In this document: in pieces, positions 1 to 8,088 of the stretch
Layout: every line of letters begins with the position of its first letter
Numbering within the stretch: position 1 is the first letter of the stretch
Source: Aurantibacter sp034110465
Lineage (GTDB): Bacteria > Bacteroidota > Bacteroidia > Flavobacteriales > Flavobacteriaceae
Reading direction: 5' to 3'
Length of the DNA: 64,000 bases
Assembly: GCA_034110465.1 (NCBI GenBank)
Contig: JAWUZD010000010.1
Span: forward strand, 62,001 to 126,000
Notes under the pieces: model-generated
What the model was told of the DNA's origin: nothing
The model's database searches: none
What the model saw: the letters and a program-made list of their open reading frames with translations, nothing else
Position numbers and translations under genes: made by a program

Positions 1-2
1 AC

Positions 3-278
3 TTTATTTTATTAGACGAACCTTTTGCTGGTGTAGATCCAGTTGCTGTAGAAGATATACAACGTATTGTAGCGCAGTTAACCAAAAAGAACATTGGTAT
101 ACTTATTACAGACCATAACGTGCAAGAAACCTTAGCTATTACCGACAGAACGTATTTAATGTTTGAAGGAAGTATTCTAAAAGCTGGAGTTCCTGAAGAT
201 TTAGCAAGCGACGAAATGGTTAGAAAAGTTTATTTAGGACAAAATTTTGAGTTACGTAGGAAGAAGATTAGAGAATAA
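3..278 (+). CDS. lptB: LPS export ABC transporter ATP-binding protein LptB, C-terminal part
   Basis: The gene is cut by the window's left edge; the last 91 codons are visible. They hold the Walker B motif LLDEPFAGVDP with its D-loop, the switch histidine in ITDHNVQETL, and the tail VRKVYLGQNFELRR. This tail is characteristic of LptB, the cytoplasmic ATPase that powers lipopolysaccharide extraction by LptFG and transport over the LptCAD bridge. Identification rests on the C-terminal third only, so another ABC ATPase is formally possible. A weak hairpin with a T-run follows the stop. Confidence 0.85.
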   Translation, partial: FILLDEPFAGVDPVAVEDIQRIVAQLTKKNIGILITDHNVQETLAITDRTYLMFEGSILKAGVPEDLASDEMVRKVYLGQNFELRRKKIRE

Positions 279-287
279 TCTATTTTA

Positions 288-331
288 AACACAAAAAAAA
301 CATTCATTTTTAAAAACGGATGCTTTTTTTA
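288..331 (+). terminator. weak hairpin after lptB
   Basis: An A-run and ACATTC are followed by GGATGC and a 7-T run, giving an imperfect stem shortly after the lptB stop. The remaining bases up to uvrA are AT-rich, and I see no exact promoter box in them. Confidence 0.45.
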
Positions 332-556
332 TTTCTATTTTATAAAACTTGACTTTCTAGCTTATTTAAACTAACTTATTTTAAATGCCGATATAAAACA
401 TTCAAACGCATTCATATCATCTTGTTAAACAAATTTATCTTCTCGTTTATATCTTGAAAATTAAAGCGTCCCTATTTTAAATAAATAACAAAACTCTAAC
501 ATAATCGTATTTCAAATTCATCATTTAAAAATGTACCTTTACTGCTTTGCTTTGAT

Positions 557-3388
557 ATGACAAATTTTGAAGAAAACATAGAAGTTAAAGGCGCAAGAGT
601 CCATAACTTAAAAAACATAGATGTTACCATTCCTAGAGAAAAACTAGTGGTAATAACTGGACTTTCGGGTTCTGGAAAATCATCTTTAGCATTCGATACC
701 ATTTATGCGGAAGGACAAAGACGTTATATAGAAACGTTTTCTGCCTATGCTAGACAATTTTTAGGCGGATTAGAACGACCAGATGTTGATAAAATTGATG
801 GTTTGTCTCCAGTAATTGCTATAGAACAAAAAACGACTAGTAAATCGCCAAGATCTACGGTTGGAACTATTACAGAAATTTACGATTTCCTACGTTTACT
901 TTTTGCACGCGCAAGCGATGCTTACAGTTATAATAGTGGTGAAAAAATGGTAAGCTATAACGATGAGCAGATTAAAACATTAATTACCGAAAGTTATCAA
1001 GGCAAACGTATAAATATTTTAGCTCCAGTTGTTCGTTCTCGAAAAGGTCATTACCGTGAATTATTTGAGCAAATTGCTAAACAAGGCTTTGTAAAAGTCC
1101 GTACAGATGGCGAAATAAAAGATTTAGTTAAAGGAATGAAACTAGATCGCTATAAAATGCACGACATTGAAATTGTTATAGATCGTTTAAAAATTGACGA
1201 TTCTCAAGATAACAACAAACGGTTAGACGAAAGTATAAATACAGCAATGTATCATGGCGAAGATGTCTTATTAGTTATAGATCAAGATACTCAAGAAGCA
1301 CGTTATTTTAGTAGAAATTTAATGTGCCCAAGTTCTGGGATTTCATATCCTAATCCAGAACCTAATAACTTCTCTTTTAACTCGCCAAAAGGCGCTTGTC
1401 AAAATTGTAATGGAATTGGAGAGTTATATCAGGTAAACACAGATAAAATTATTCCAGATGATAAGTTATCAATTCAAAATGGAGCTATTGCTCCTTTGGG
1501 TGAAGCTAAACAAACTTGGATTTTTAAGCAACTAGAGACTATAGCAACTAAATATAACTTTAAATTAACTGATGCTTTTAAGACAATTCCAAAAGAAGCT
1601 CAGCAAATTATTATGTATGGTGGGAACGAAAAATTCACTATTAATTCTAAAGCACTTGGTGTTGCTAGAGATTACAATATAGATTTTGAAGGTGTTGCTA
1701 ATTTTATAGAAAGTCAGTACGAAAATGCAGAATCCACTTCTTTAAAACGTTGGGCAAAAGATTATATGGACAAAGTTAACTGTCCTGTTTGCAATGGTTC
1801 ACGATTACGTAAAGAATCGTTATATTTTAAAGTTAATGGTAAAAACATATCGGAATTAGCCAATTTAGATATTGTTGATATAGCAGATTGGTTTAAAAAA
1901 CTACCAAAATACCTATCTACATCTCAAACTATAATTACCGAAGAAGTAATAAAAGAAATTAACTCAAGACTTCAATTCTTATTAGATGTTGGTCTAAATT
2001 ATTTATCACTTAACCGAAGCTCTAAATCACTTTCTGGTGGAGAAGCGCAACGTATTAGATTAGCAACACAAATTGGATCACAATTAGTTGGTGTTTTATA
2101 TATTCTAGATGAACCAAGCATTGGATTACACCAACGAGATAATGAAAAGTTAATTAATTCTTTAGAATCTTTACGCGATATTGGAAACTCTGTAATTGTT
2201 GTAGAACATGATAAAGATATGATAGAACGTGCAGATCACGTTATAGATATTGGACCATTTGCAGGGAAATATGGAGGCGAAATTATTAGTCAAGGAAAAC
2301 CTAAAGATTTAATAAAGGAAAATACACTTACAGCAGATTATATTACAGGTAAAAAGAAAATAGAAATTCCTAAAAAACGACGTGAAGGCAATGGGAACTT
2401 TTTAGAACTAAAAGGTTGTACCGGAAATAATTTAAAAAATGTTTCTATAAAGTTACCACTTGGTCAAATGATTGGTGTAACTGGTGTTTCTGGAAGTGGA
2501 AAAAGCACCTTAATTAACGAAACGCTTTACCCTATTTTAAATGCATATTATTTTAATGGCGTTAAAAAACCAATGCCATACAAAAGCATTAAAGGATTAG
2601 AACATATAGATAAAGTGATTGATATTAATCAGTCGCCAATTGGAAGAACACCAAGAAGTAACCCAGCAACATATACTAAAACATTTGATGAAGTAAGAAG
2701 TCTTTTTGCTAAAGTTCCAGAAGCTATGATTCGTGGTTATAAACCTGGAAGATTCAGTTTTAATGTAAAAGGCGGAAGATGCGAAACGTGTCAAGGTGGC
2801 GGATTACGAGTTATTGAAATGAATTTCTTGCCAGATGTTTATGTAGAATGCGAAACTTGCCAAGGAAAACGTTTTAATCGTGAAACTTTAGAAATCAGGT
2901 ATAAAGGAAAAAGTATTAGTGATGTTTTAAATATGACTATAGATGATGGTGTAGATTTCTTTGAGAATATTCCTAAAATTTACAGAAAACTTAAAACCAT
3001 ACAAGATGTTGGTTTAGGCTATATTACATTAGGACAACAAAGCACAACGCTTTCTGGTGGCGAAGCACAACGCATAAAATTAGCCACAGAATTAAGTAAA
3101 CGAGATACAGGAAACACATTCTATATTTTAGACGAACCTACAACAGGTTTACACTTTGAAGATATTCGTGTTTTAATGATTGTTTTAAATAAATTAGCAG
3201 ATAAAGGAAATACAGTTGTAATTATTGAACATAATTTAGATGTGATTAAAACCGTTGATTACATAATAGATGTTGGTCCTGAAGGCGGAAAAGGTGGCGG
3301 AGAGATTTTAACAAAAGGAACACCAGAAGAAGTTGCTAAACACAAAACCAGTCATACCGCACGATTTTTAAAATTAGAATTAGAATAA
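557..3388 (+). CDS. uvrA: Excinuclease ABC subunit UvrA
   Basis: UvrA is the damage-recognition ATPase dimer of nucleotide excision repair; it loads UvrB onto lesions. The 943 residues match the usual length. Walker A motifs are at residues 35-42 (GLSGSGKS) and about 643-650 (GVSGSGKS), and each half has an LSGGEAQRI signature. The C-terminal zinc finger is complete (C742, C745, C765, C768). The first zinc finger is not: C257 and C281/C284 are present but the expected second cysteine is Ser260. A further CxxC pair lies at 409/412. The likely promoter is the box-like TACCTTTA just upstream (533-540). The LOG-family gene follows after 117 bp. Confidence 0.97.
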   Translation: MTNFEENIEVKGARVHNLKNIDVTIPREKLVVITGLSGSGKSSLAFDTIYAEGQRRYIETFSAYARQFLGGLERPDVDKIDGLSPVIAIEQKTTSKSPRSTVGTITEIYDFLRLLFARASDAYSYNSGEKMVSYNDEQIKTLITESYQGKRINILAPVVRSRKGHYRELFEQIAKQGFVKVRTDGEIKDLVKGMKLDRYKMHDIEIVIDRLKIDDSQDNNKRLDESINTAMYHGEDVLLVIDQDTQEARYFSRNLMCPSSGISYPNPEPNNFSFNSPKGACQNCNGIGELYQVNTDKIIPDDKLSIQNGAIAPLGEAKQTWIFKQLETIATKYNFKLTDAFKTIPKEAQQIIMYGGNEKFTINSKALGVARDYNIDFEGVANFIESQYENAESTSLKRWAKDYMDKVNCPVCNGSRLRKESLYFKVNGKNISELANLDIVDIADWFKKLPKYLSTSQTIITEEVIKEINSRLQFLLDVGLNYLSLNRSSKSLSGGEAQRIRLATQIGSQLVGVLYILDEPSIGLHQRDNEKLINSLESLRDIGNSVIVVEHDKDMIERADHVIDIGPFAGKYGGEIISQGKPKDLIKENTLTADYITGKKKIEIPKKRREGNGNFLELKGCTGNNLKNVSIKLPLGQMIGVTGVSGSGKSTLINETLYPILNAYYFNGVKKPMPYKSIKGLEHIDKVIDINQSPIGRTPRSNPATYTKTFDEVRSLFAKVPEAMIRGYKPGRFSFNVKGGRCETCQGGGLRVIEMNFLPDVYVECETCQGKRFNRETLEIRYKGKSISDVLNMTIDDGVDFFENIPKIYRKLKTIQDVGLGYITLGQQSTTLSGGEAQRIKLATELSKRDTGNTFYILDEPTTGLHFEDIRVLMIVLNKLADKGNTVVIIEHNLDVIKTVDYIIDVGPEGGKGGGEILTKGTPEEVAKHKTSHTARFLKLELE

Positions 3389-3407
3389 ATTACTCCTTTT
3401 TAAAAAA

Positions 3408-3440
3408 TTGCTAAAACTTAAAAAAAACCTATTTTAGCAA
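3408..3440 (+). repeat. inverted repeat after uvrA
   Basis: TTGCTAAAA and TTTTAGCAA form 9-bp perfect arms around a 15-base loop. No T-run follows on the plus strand, so this is a weak terminator or attenuator at best. Confidence 0.4.
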
Positions 3441-3505
3441 GTCGTATTTTGTTGATTCGTTAAGAATGAATAAAAAAGGATTTAATATTATAAAAAACAT
3501 ATATA

Positions 3506-4195
3506 ATGAGATCAGAAAAACATCATAAAGGTTGGAACGAAATAAAAACAAACGATTCTTGGGCATTGTTTAAAATAATGGGAGAGTTTGTTAACGGGTT
3601 TGAAAAAATGAGTTCAATTGGTCCTTGTGTTTCTATTTTCGGTTCTGCAAGAACTAAACCAGATCATAAATATTACAAATTAGCAGAAAGTATGGCCAAA
3701 AGCATTGTAGATGCAGGATTTGGTGTAATTACTGGTGGAGGACCAGGAATTATGGAAGCTGGTAATAAAGGAGCACATTTAGCAGGAGGAACATCAGTTG
3801 GATTAAACATTGAGTTACCTTTTGAGCAACATGACAATCCTTATATAGATAAAGGAAAAAGTTTAGATTTCGATTACTTTTTTGTTCGTAAAGTCATGTT
3901 TGTAAAATATTCTCAAGGATTTGTTGTTATGCCTGGTGGATTTGGAACTTTAGATGAACTTTTTGAAGCTATTACACTAATTCAAACACATAAAATTGAA
4001 AAATTCCCAATTATTTTAGTTGGAACAGATTTCTGGTCTGGTTTAATGGATTGGATTAAATCTACATTGTTAGAACAATTTGAAAATATTAGCGCTAAAG
4101 ATTTAGATTTAATACATTTGGTAGATACTGAAGAAGAAGTTGTCGCAATTCTTAATACATTCTACGATTCTGCAGTCTTAAGCCCTAATTTCTAA
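3506..4195 (+). CDS. LOG family protein (TIGR00730-type Rossmann fold)
   Basis: The 229-residue protein has the two family hallmarks: GGGPGIMEAGNKGA in the nucleotide-binding fold and MPGGFGTLDELFE, the PGGxGTxxE active-site motif. Characterised members are phosphoribohydrolases acting on nucleoside 5'-monophosphates (cytokinin-activating 'Lonely Guy' enzymes); older annotations call them lysine decarboxylases. In a flavobacterium a role in nucleotide turnover is more likely than hormone synthesis, but the substrate is not visible. It may be read from uvrA or from its own promoter. Confidence 0.88.
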   Translation: MRSEKHHKGWNEIKTNDSWALFKIMGEFVNGFEKMSSIGPCVSIFGSARTKPDHKYYKLAESMAKSIVDAGFGVITGGGPGIMEAGNKGAHLAGGTSVGLNIELPFEQHDNPYIDKGKSLDFDYFFVRKVMFVKYSQGFVVMPGGFGTLDELFEAITLIQTHKIEKFPIILVGTDFWSGLMDWIKSTLLEQFENISAKDLDLIHLVDTEEEVVAILNTFYDSAVLSPNF

Positions 4196-4240
4196 ATTTT
4201 AACGCAACGTTTTAAAATTATATCATCTTATTTAAGGAAT

Positions 4241-4296
4241 ACTTGTAATGTCCGCATATTAGTTCAAAATAATATGCGGCATTTTAAGTAACAAGT
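4241..4296 (+). repeat. extended hairpin between LOG gene and M1-like gene
   Basis: CCGCATATTA (4252-4261) and TAATATGCGG (4270-4279) form 10 perfect base pairs around an 8-base loop. AATG/CATT and then ACTTGT/ACAAGT extend the stem outward with a bulge and an internal loop. No T-run follows, so it is not a typical intrinsic terminator. It could be an RNA-stabilising end structure or a leader element of the next gene. Confidence 0.55.
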
Positions 4297-4318
4297 CTTA
4301 TAAAAATCTCTTTATCTT

Positions 4319-7144
4319 TTGAACAAAAAACACGTTTTATTTCTAGTTTTAGGGCTTCTTTTAAATTTAGGAATAAGTCAGAATAGTATTAAAATATCTG
4401 CGGAATTACATCCCGAAAATAAAACAATTACAATTGCTCAAGATTTGGTATTTAATAATTCGACTTCAGATACTTTAAACGAAATTTATCTTCAAGATTG
4501 GACTCATAGTTATTCCGCTAAAAACACACCTTTAGCAAATAGATTTGCAGAAGAATTTAAAAATACGTTTCATTTTGCTAAAGATGATGATAGAGGAGAA
4601 ACTTCCATTTCAAAAGTAACTATCAATAAACAAAATATAGATTTTCAACGTTTAGAAAATCAAATTGATGTTATTAAAATTAATTTAAAAAAGCCATTAG
4701 AGGCTAACTCAAATGTTTCAATTCATTTAGAATATACCTTACAAATTCAAAATGATAAATTTACCCGCTATGGAGTTTCTTCTAATAACGATTATCACTT
4801 AAGGTATTGGCTTATAGTTCCTGCTTTTTATGACGGTAATTGGCAGTATTATAGTAATAAAGATTTGAATGATCAATTTACATCACCTTATACTATTAAT
4901 TTAAATTTCAAATATCCAAAATCTTATCGTTTAATTTCAGCTCTAGATATTGAAAGTGAAAATAATTCAGAAGCCATAAATACGACGATACTATCTGGTA
5001 AAAACATTTTAAGTGACAAACTATCTTTAGTAAAGGAAGAAAAATACAATACTGTTGAGACCGATTTTTATACTATTGTTAGCAACGTAGATGTTGAAAA
5101 ACTAAGCGATTTTGAAACTGCAGTTATTAATGATAAAGTAGCAAAATATATAACGAACTTATTTGGAGATTATCCAAATAAAAAAATGTTATTATCCTAC
5201 ATAGATTATAAAAATGAACCTATTTATGGTTTAAACTTATTACCAGATTTTATTAGACCTTTTCAGAATACATTTCAATATGAATTTAAAATTTTGAAAT
5301 TATCTCTTAGAAATTATTTAGAAAACACATTATTAATAAACCCAAGAAAAAATCAATGGATTATAGATGGTATTCAGACTTATGTTTTAATGAAATATGC
5401 TGAAACTTACTATCCAAACACTAAAATATTAGGCGATTTAGCTAATGTTTGGGGAGTTCGTAGTTTTCATGCAGCAGACTTAAAATTTAATGACCAGTAT
5501 AACTTTTTGTACTTACATATGGCGCGTTCTGCAATAGATCAACCAGTTGGAATGGCTAAAGATTCTTTAATAAAATTCAATAAAAATATTTCTAATAAAT
5601 ATAAAGCTGGTACAGGACTAAACTATTTAAATGATTTTGTTGGAGAAAATATTATTGACTCAACGCTTTTTAATTTTGTTAAAACATCAAAACTAAAACC
5701 GATAACTTCTAGTTCTATCAAAACAATTTTAGCTAAGTCTACTACTAAAAATATTAATTGGTTTTTTGATGAATATATTGCTACAAATAATAAAATAGAT
5801 TACAAGATTAAACGTGTAAAAACTAAAGATGACTCTATACATATTACACTTAAAAATTTACGCAATTCTAAAATGCCATTATCTTTTTATGGCTTAGAAA
5901 AAGATAGTGTTCTAAATAAAAAATGGCTTACAGGATTTAAAGGAGACACCACTATTGTAGTTGGAAACAACGGTCAAACAAGATTTGCTATAAACCATGA
6001 AAATACATTTCCAGATTTTAATATGCGTAATAACTTTAAGAATGTAAAAGGATTATTTAATAAACCTTTACAACTTAAACTATTCAAAGACATAGAAAAT
6101 CCAAATTATAATCAAATATATTTTATGCCAGAAGTAGAATATAATTTTTATGATGGAGTAACTATTGGTCCTAAATTATATAACAAAACCATTTTAAGTA
6201 AACGTTTTTTGTATAGAATTAGTCCATTATACGCTACAAAAAGTAAACAATTTGTTGGAAGTGGTTCATTAGTTTATAATTTTTTAAAGGAAAACGAAGC
6301 TAACTTTAAAACTAAAATTGGTTTTTCTGGAGAGTATTTTAATTACGCTCCTAACCTATCTTATTATACTTACAATCCATATTTGATTTTTAGTTTTAGA
6401 AATCAAGAAGATTTAAGAGATAATTATTCTAGACGATTAATATTTAGATATGTAACTGTTTCTAGAGATGTTGATCCAACTGGAGAATTTGAAACTATAG
6501 GCGAACCCAAATACAGCGTATTTAATGCCAGTTATGGTGAATCTGATCTCAATTTGAAAAATACATTTTCTTGGGGAACTGGTTTACAAATTGCAAAAGA
6601 CTTTGGTAAAGTAACGGCTAGTATTCAGTATAGAAAATTAACAGAAAGCAATAGACAGTTTAATGTACGCTTATATTCTGGTGCATTCTTATACAATAAA
6701 ACAGCAAATGATTCAGACTTTTTTAGTTTTGCTCTTGACAGACCATCAGATTACTTATTTGATTACGATTATATAGGAAGAAGCGAAACCGAAGGTTTAT
6801 TAAGTCAGCAATTAATAACTTCAGAAGGTGGATTTAAGTCTAGATTAAGCACTCCTTTTGCAAATCAATGGATTACAACAGTTAACACCAGTACAACTAT
6901 TTGGCGCTATGTAATGGCTTATGGAGATGTTGGAATGGTTAATAACAAAGGTTTTAAACCAACATTTGTATACGATTCTGGTATTCGTTTAAATTTAGTA
7001 GAAGATTATTTTGAGCTTTACTTTCCCGTACATTCTAGTTTAGGTTGGGAAATTGGCGAAAAAAACTATGGAGATCGCATCCGTTTTAAAGTGACTTTAT
7101 CTCCAAAAACTTTATTAGGTCTATTTACTAGACGTTGGTATTAA
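4319..7144 (+). CDS. M1-peptidase-like protein without zinc motif, fused to C-terminal outer-membrane barrel
   Basis: The 941-residue protein begins at a TTG; only this start gives the signal peptide (NKKHVLFLVLGLLLNLG). The first half resembles gluzincin (M1) aminopeptidases in fold and order, with an N-terminal beta domain and a helical region. The HExxH site is absent: residues about 328-340 read LSLRNYLENTLL, and the usual NEG element is replaced by WIIDGIQTY from W347. From about residue 590 the chain becomes alternating aromatic-rich strands ending in RRWY, as in outer-membrane barrels. I infer a surface-anchored pseudo-peptidase, possibly a binding protein. Its stop overlaps that of the convergent downstream gene by 4 bp. 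Confidence 0.7.
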   Translation: MNKKHVLFLVLGLLLNLGISQNSIKISAELHPENKTITIAQDLVFNNSTSDTLNEIYLQDWTHSYSAKNTPLANRFAEEFKNTFHFAKDDDRGETSISKVTINKQNIDFQRLENQIDVIKINLKKPLEANSNVSIHLEYTLQIQNDKFTRYGVSSNNDYHLRYWLIVPAFYDGNWQYYSNKDLNDQFTSPYTINLNFKYPKSYRLISALDIESENNSEAINTTILSGKNILSDKLSLVKEEKYNTVETDFYTIVSNVDVEKLSDFETAVINDKVAKYITNLFGDYPNKKMLLSYIDYKNEPIYGLNLLPDFIRPFQNTFQYEFKILKLSLRNYLENTLLINPRKNQWIIDGIQTYVLMKYAETYYPNTKILGDLANVWGVRSFHAADLKFNDQYNFLYLHMARSAIDQPVGMAKDSLIKFNKNISNKYKAGTGLNYLNDFVGENIIDSTLFNFVKTSKLKPITSSSIKTILAKSTTKNINWFFDEYIATNNKIDYKIKRVKTKDDSIHITLKNLRNSKMPLSFYGLEKDSVLNKKWLTGFKGDTTIVVGNNGQTRFAINHENTFPDFNMRNNFKNVKGLFNKPLQLKLFKDIENPNYNQIYFMPEVEYNFYDGVTIGPKLYNKTILSKRFLYRISPLYATKSKQFVGSGSLVYNFLKENEANFKTKIGFSGEYFNYAPNLSYYTYNPYLIFSFRNQEDLRDNYSRRLIFRYVTVSRDVDPTGEFETIGEPKYSVFNASYGESDLNLKNTFSWGTGLQIAKDFGKVTASIQYRKLTESNRQFNVRLYSGAFLYNKTANDSDFFSFALDRPSDYLFDYDYIGRSETEGLLSQQLITSEGGFKSRLSTPFANQWITTVNTSTTIWRYVMAYGDVGMVNNKGFKPTFVYDSGIRLNLVEDYFELYFPVHSSLGWEIGEKNYGDRIRFKVTLSPKTLLGLFTRRWY

Positions 7145-7791
7145 TTTATTAGTACACTAACAAAACCGCCTAAATTAGTATTACTAATTGTGTTTTCACC
7201 AATGTATTGGACATTTATTGCAGCTCCAAAACGAAACATATTATATTGTGCTCCTAATCTCCAATAATGATAACTAAAAACATGCTTATTATTACGTCCA
7301 AACAAAGCTTGAACTCTAAAATAAGGACTAAGTTTATTTTGACTAACTGGATGCCATTCAAATAAAGAGAATAATTCTGCAACGCCATTTTTACTTAATT
7401 CAATACTTGGTTGTAAAATAAATCCAATTTTATCATTAAAAACTGAATATGAACTCCATACAATTGGATTAAAACTTTCAAATGATTTTAAATTTGCTCC
7501 AGCACCAACATTAAAATTATTATTAATATTATAGGTAAAAACAGATTGTATAAAATAAATATCAGGAGTTGACTCTACGTAATCTATTTCATATGATAGT
7601 AAATTAAAAAATCCAAACTTATTACCTGGAGTTAATTGTTTAGAAACAGTCATTTGGTAAAGACTATAATTATTTCCAACCATTAGCTCTAATGGAATTG
7701 GAGCTTGAAAAGATTCATTAGACTTTTCTAATTCTTGACTACTACAAAATAAAGTAAATAGTAAAATCAATAAAACAACTATATTTTTCAT
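7141..7791 (-). CDS. outer-membrane beta-barrel-like hypothetical protein
   Basis: The 216-residue protein starts with a signal peptide (KNIVVLLILLFTLFCSS). The rest is amphipathic strands rich in Y, F and N, such as FGFFNLLSYEIDY and VFTYNINNNFNVGAG, typical of small outer-membrane barrels. It ends SVLIN rather than with the usual aromatic residue, so barrel assignment is an inference. I do not recognise a named family. An exact TAnnTTTG box lies at 7811-7818. It converges on the M1-like gene with a 4-bp stop overlap, and no terminator separates them. Confidence 0.6.
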   Translation of the reverse strand: MKNIVVLLILLFTLFCSSQELEKSNESFQAPIPLELMVGNNYSLYQMTVSKQLTPGNKFGFFNLLSYEIDYVESTPDIYFIQSVFTYNINNNFNVGAGANLKSFESFNPIVWSSYSVFNDKIGFILQPSIELSKNGVAELFSLFEWHPVSQNKLSPYFRVQALFGRNNKHVFSYHYWRLGAQYNMFRFGAAINVQYIGENTISNTNLGGFVSVLIN

Positions 7792-7810
7792 AAATAGATT
7801 CTAAAAAATT

Positions 7811-7818
7811 CAAATCTA
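7811..7818 (-). promoter_or_regulatory. -7 box of small barrel gene
   Basis: TAGATTTG on the minus strand matches TAnnTTTG exactly, 19 bases before the start codon. No TTG lies at the expected upstream distance. Confidence 0.5.
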
Positions 7819-8038
7819 ATTAAAATAATAGAAAAATCGTTGCTATTCCTTCACCATAAACCACTCTGATTTTTTGATTAAAAAAACAAACTTTTAAATA
7901 TCTAATCTTCAAACAGAAAGATAAAATTCAAATTAAATAATTCATATCAAAAAGCACATTTTTTCAATTTTTAATCAAAATTGTTATAAAAACCGTTCTT
8001 TAATTAACATATTAATAATTATTTAAGATTTTTCAACG

Positions 8039-8069
8039 TTGTAAAAACAACTTTAATTCACTAAATTTG
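8039..8069 (+). promoter_or_regulatory. promoter of fused E1 dehydrogenase gene
   Basis: TTG (8039-8041), 20 bases, then TAAATTTG (8062-8069) fits the Bacteroidota -33/-7 promoter. The TTG is the end of a perfect CAACGTTG palindrome (8034-8041). Confidence 0.7.
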
Positions 8070-8088
8070 TGTACTAAACTTTAAGTCT

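Noticed and set aside
2597..2794. Open frame on the minus strand inside uvrA
   Set aside because: It lies wholly within the strongly supported uvrA frame and has no promoter or family features.
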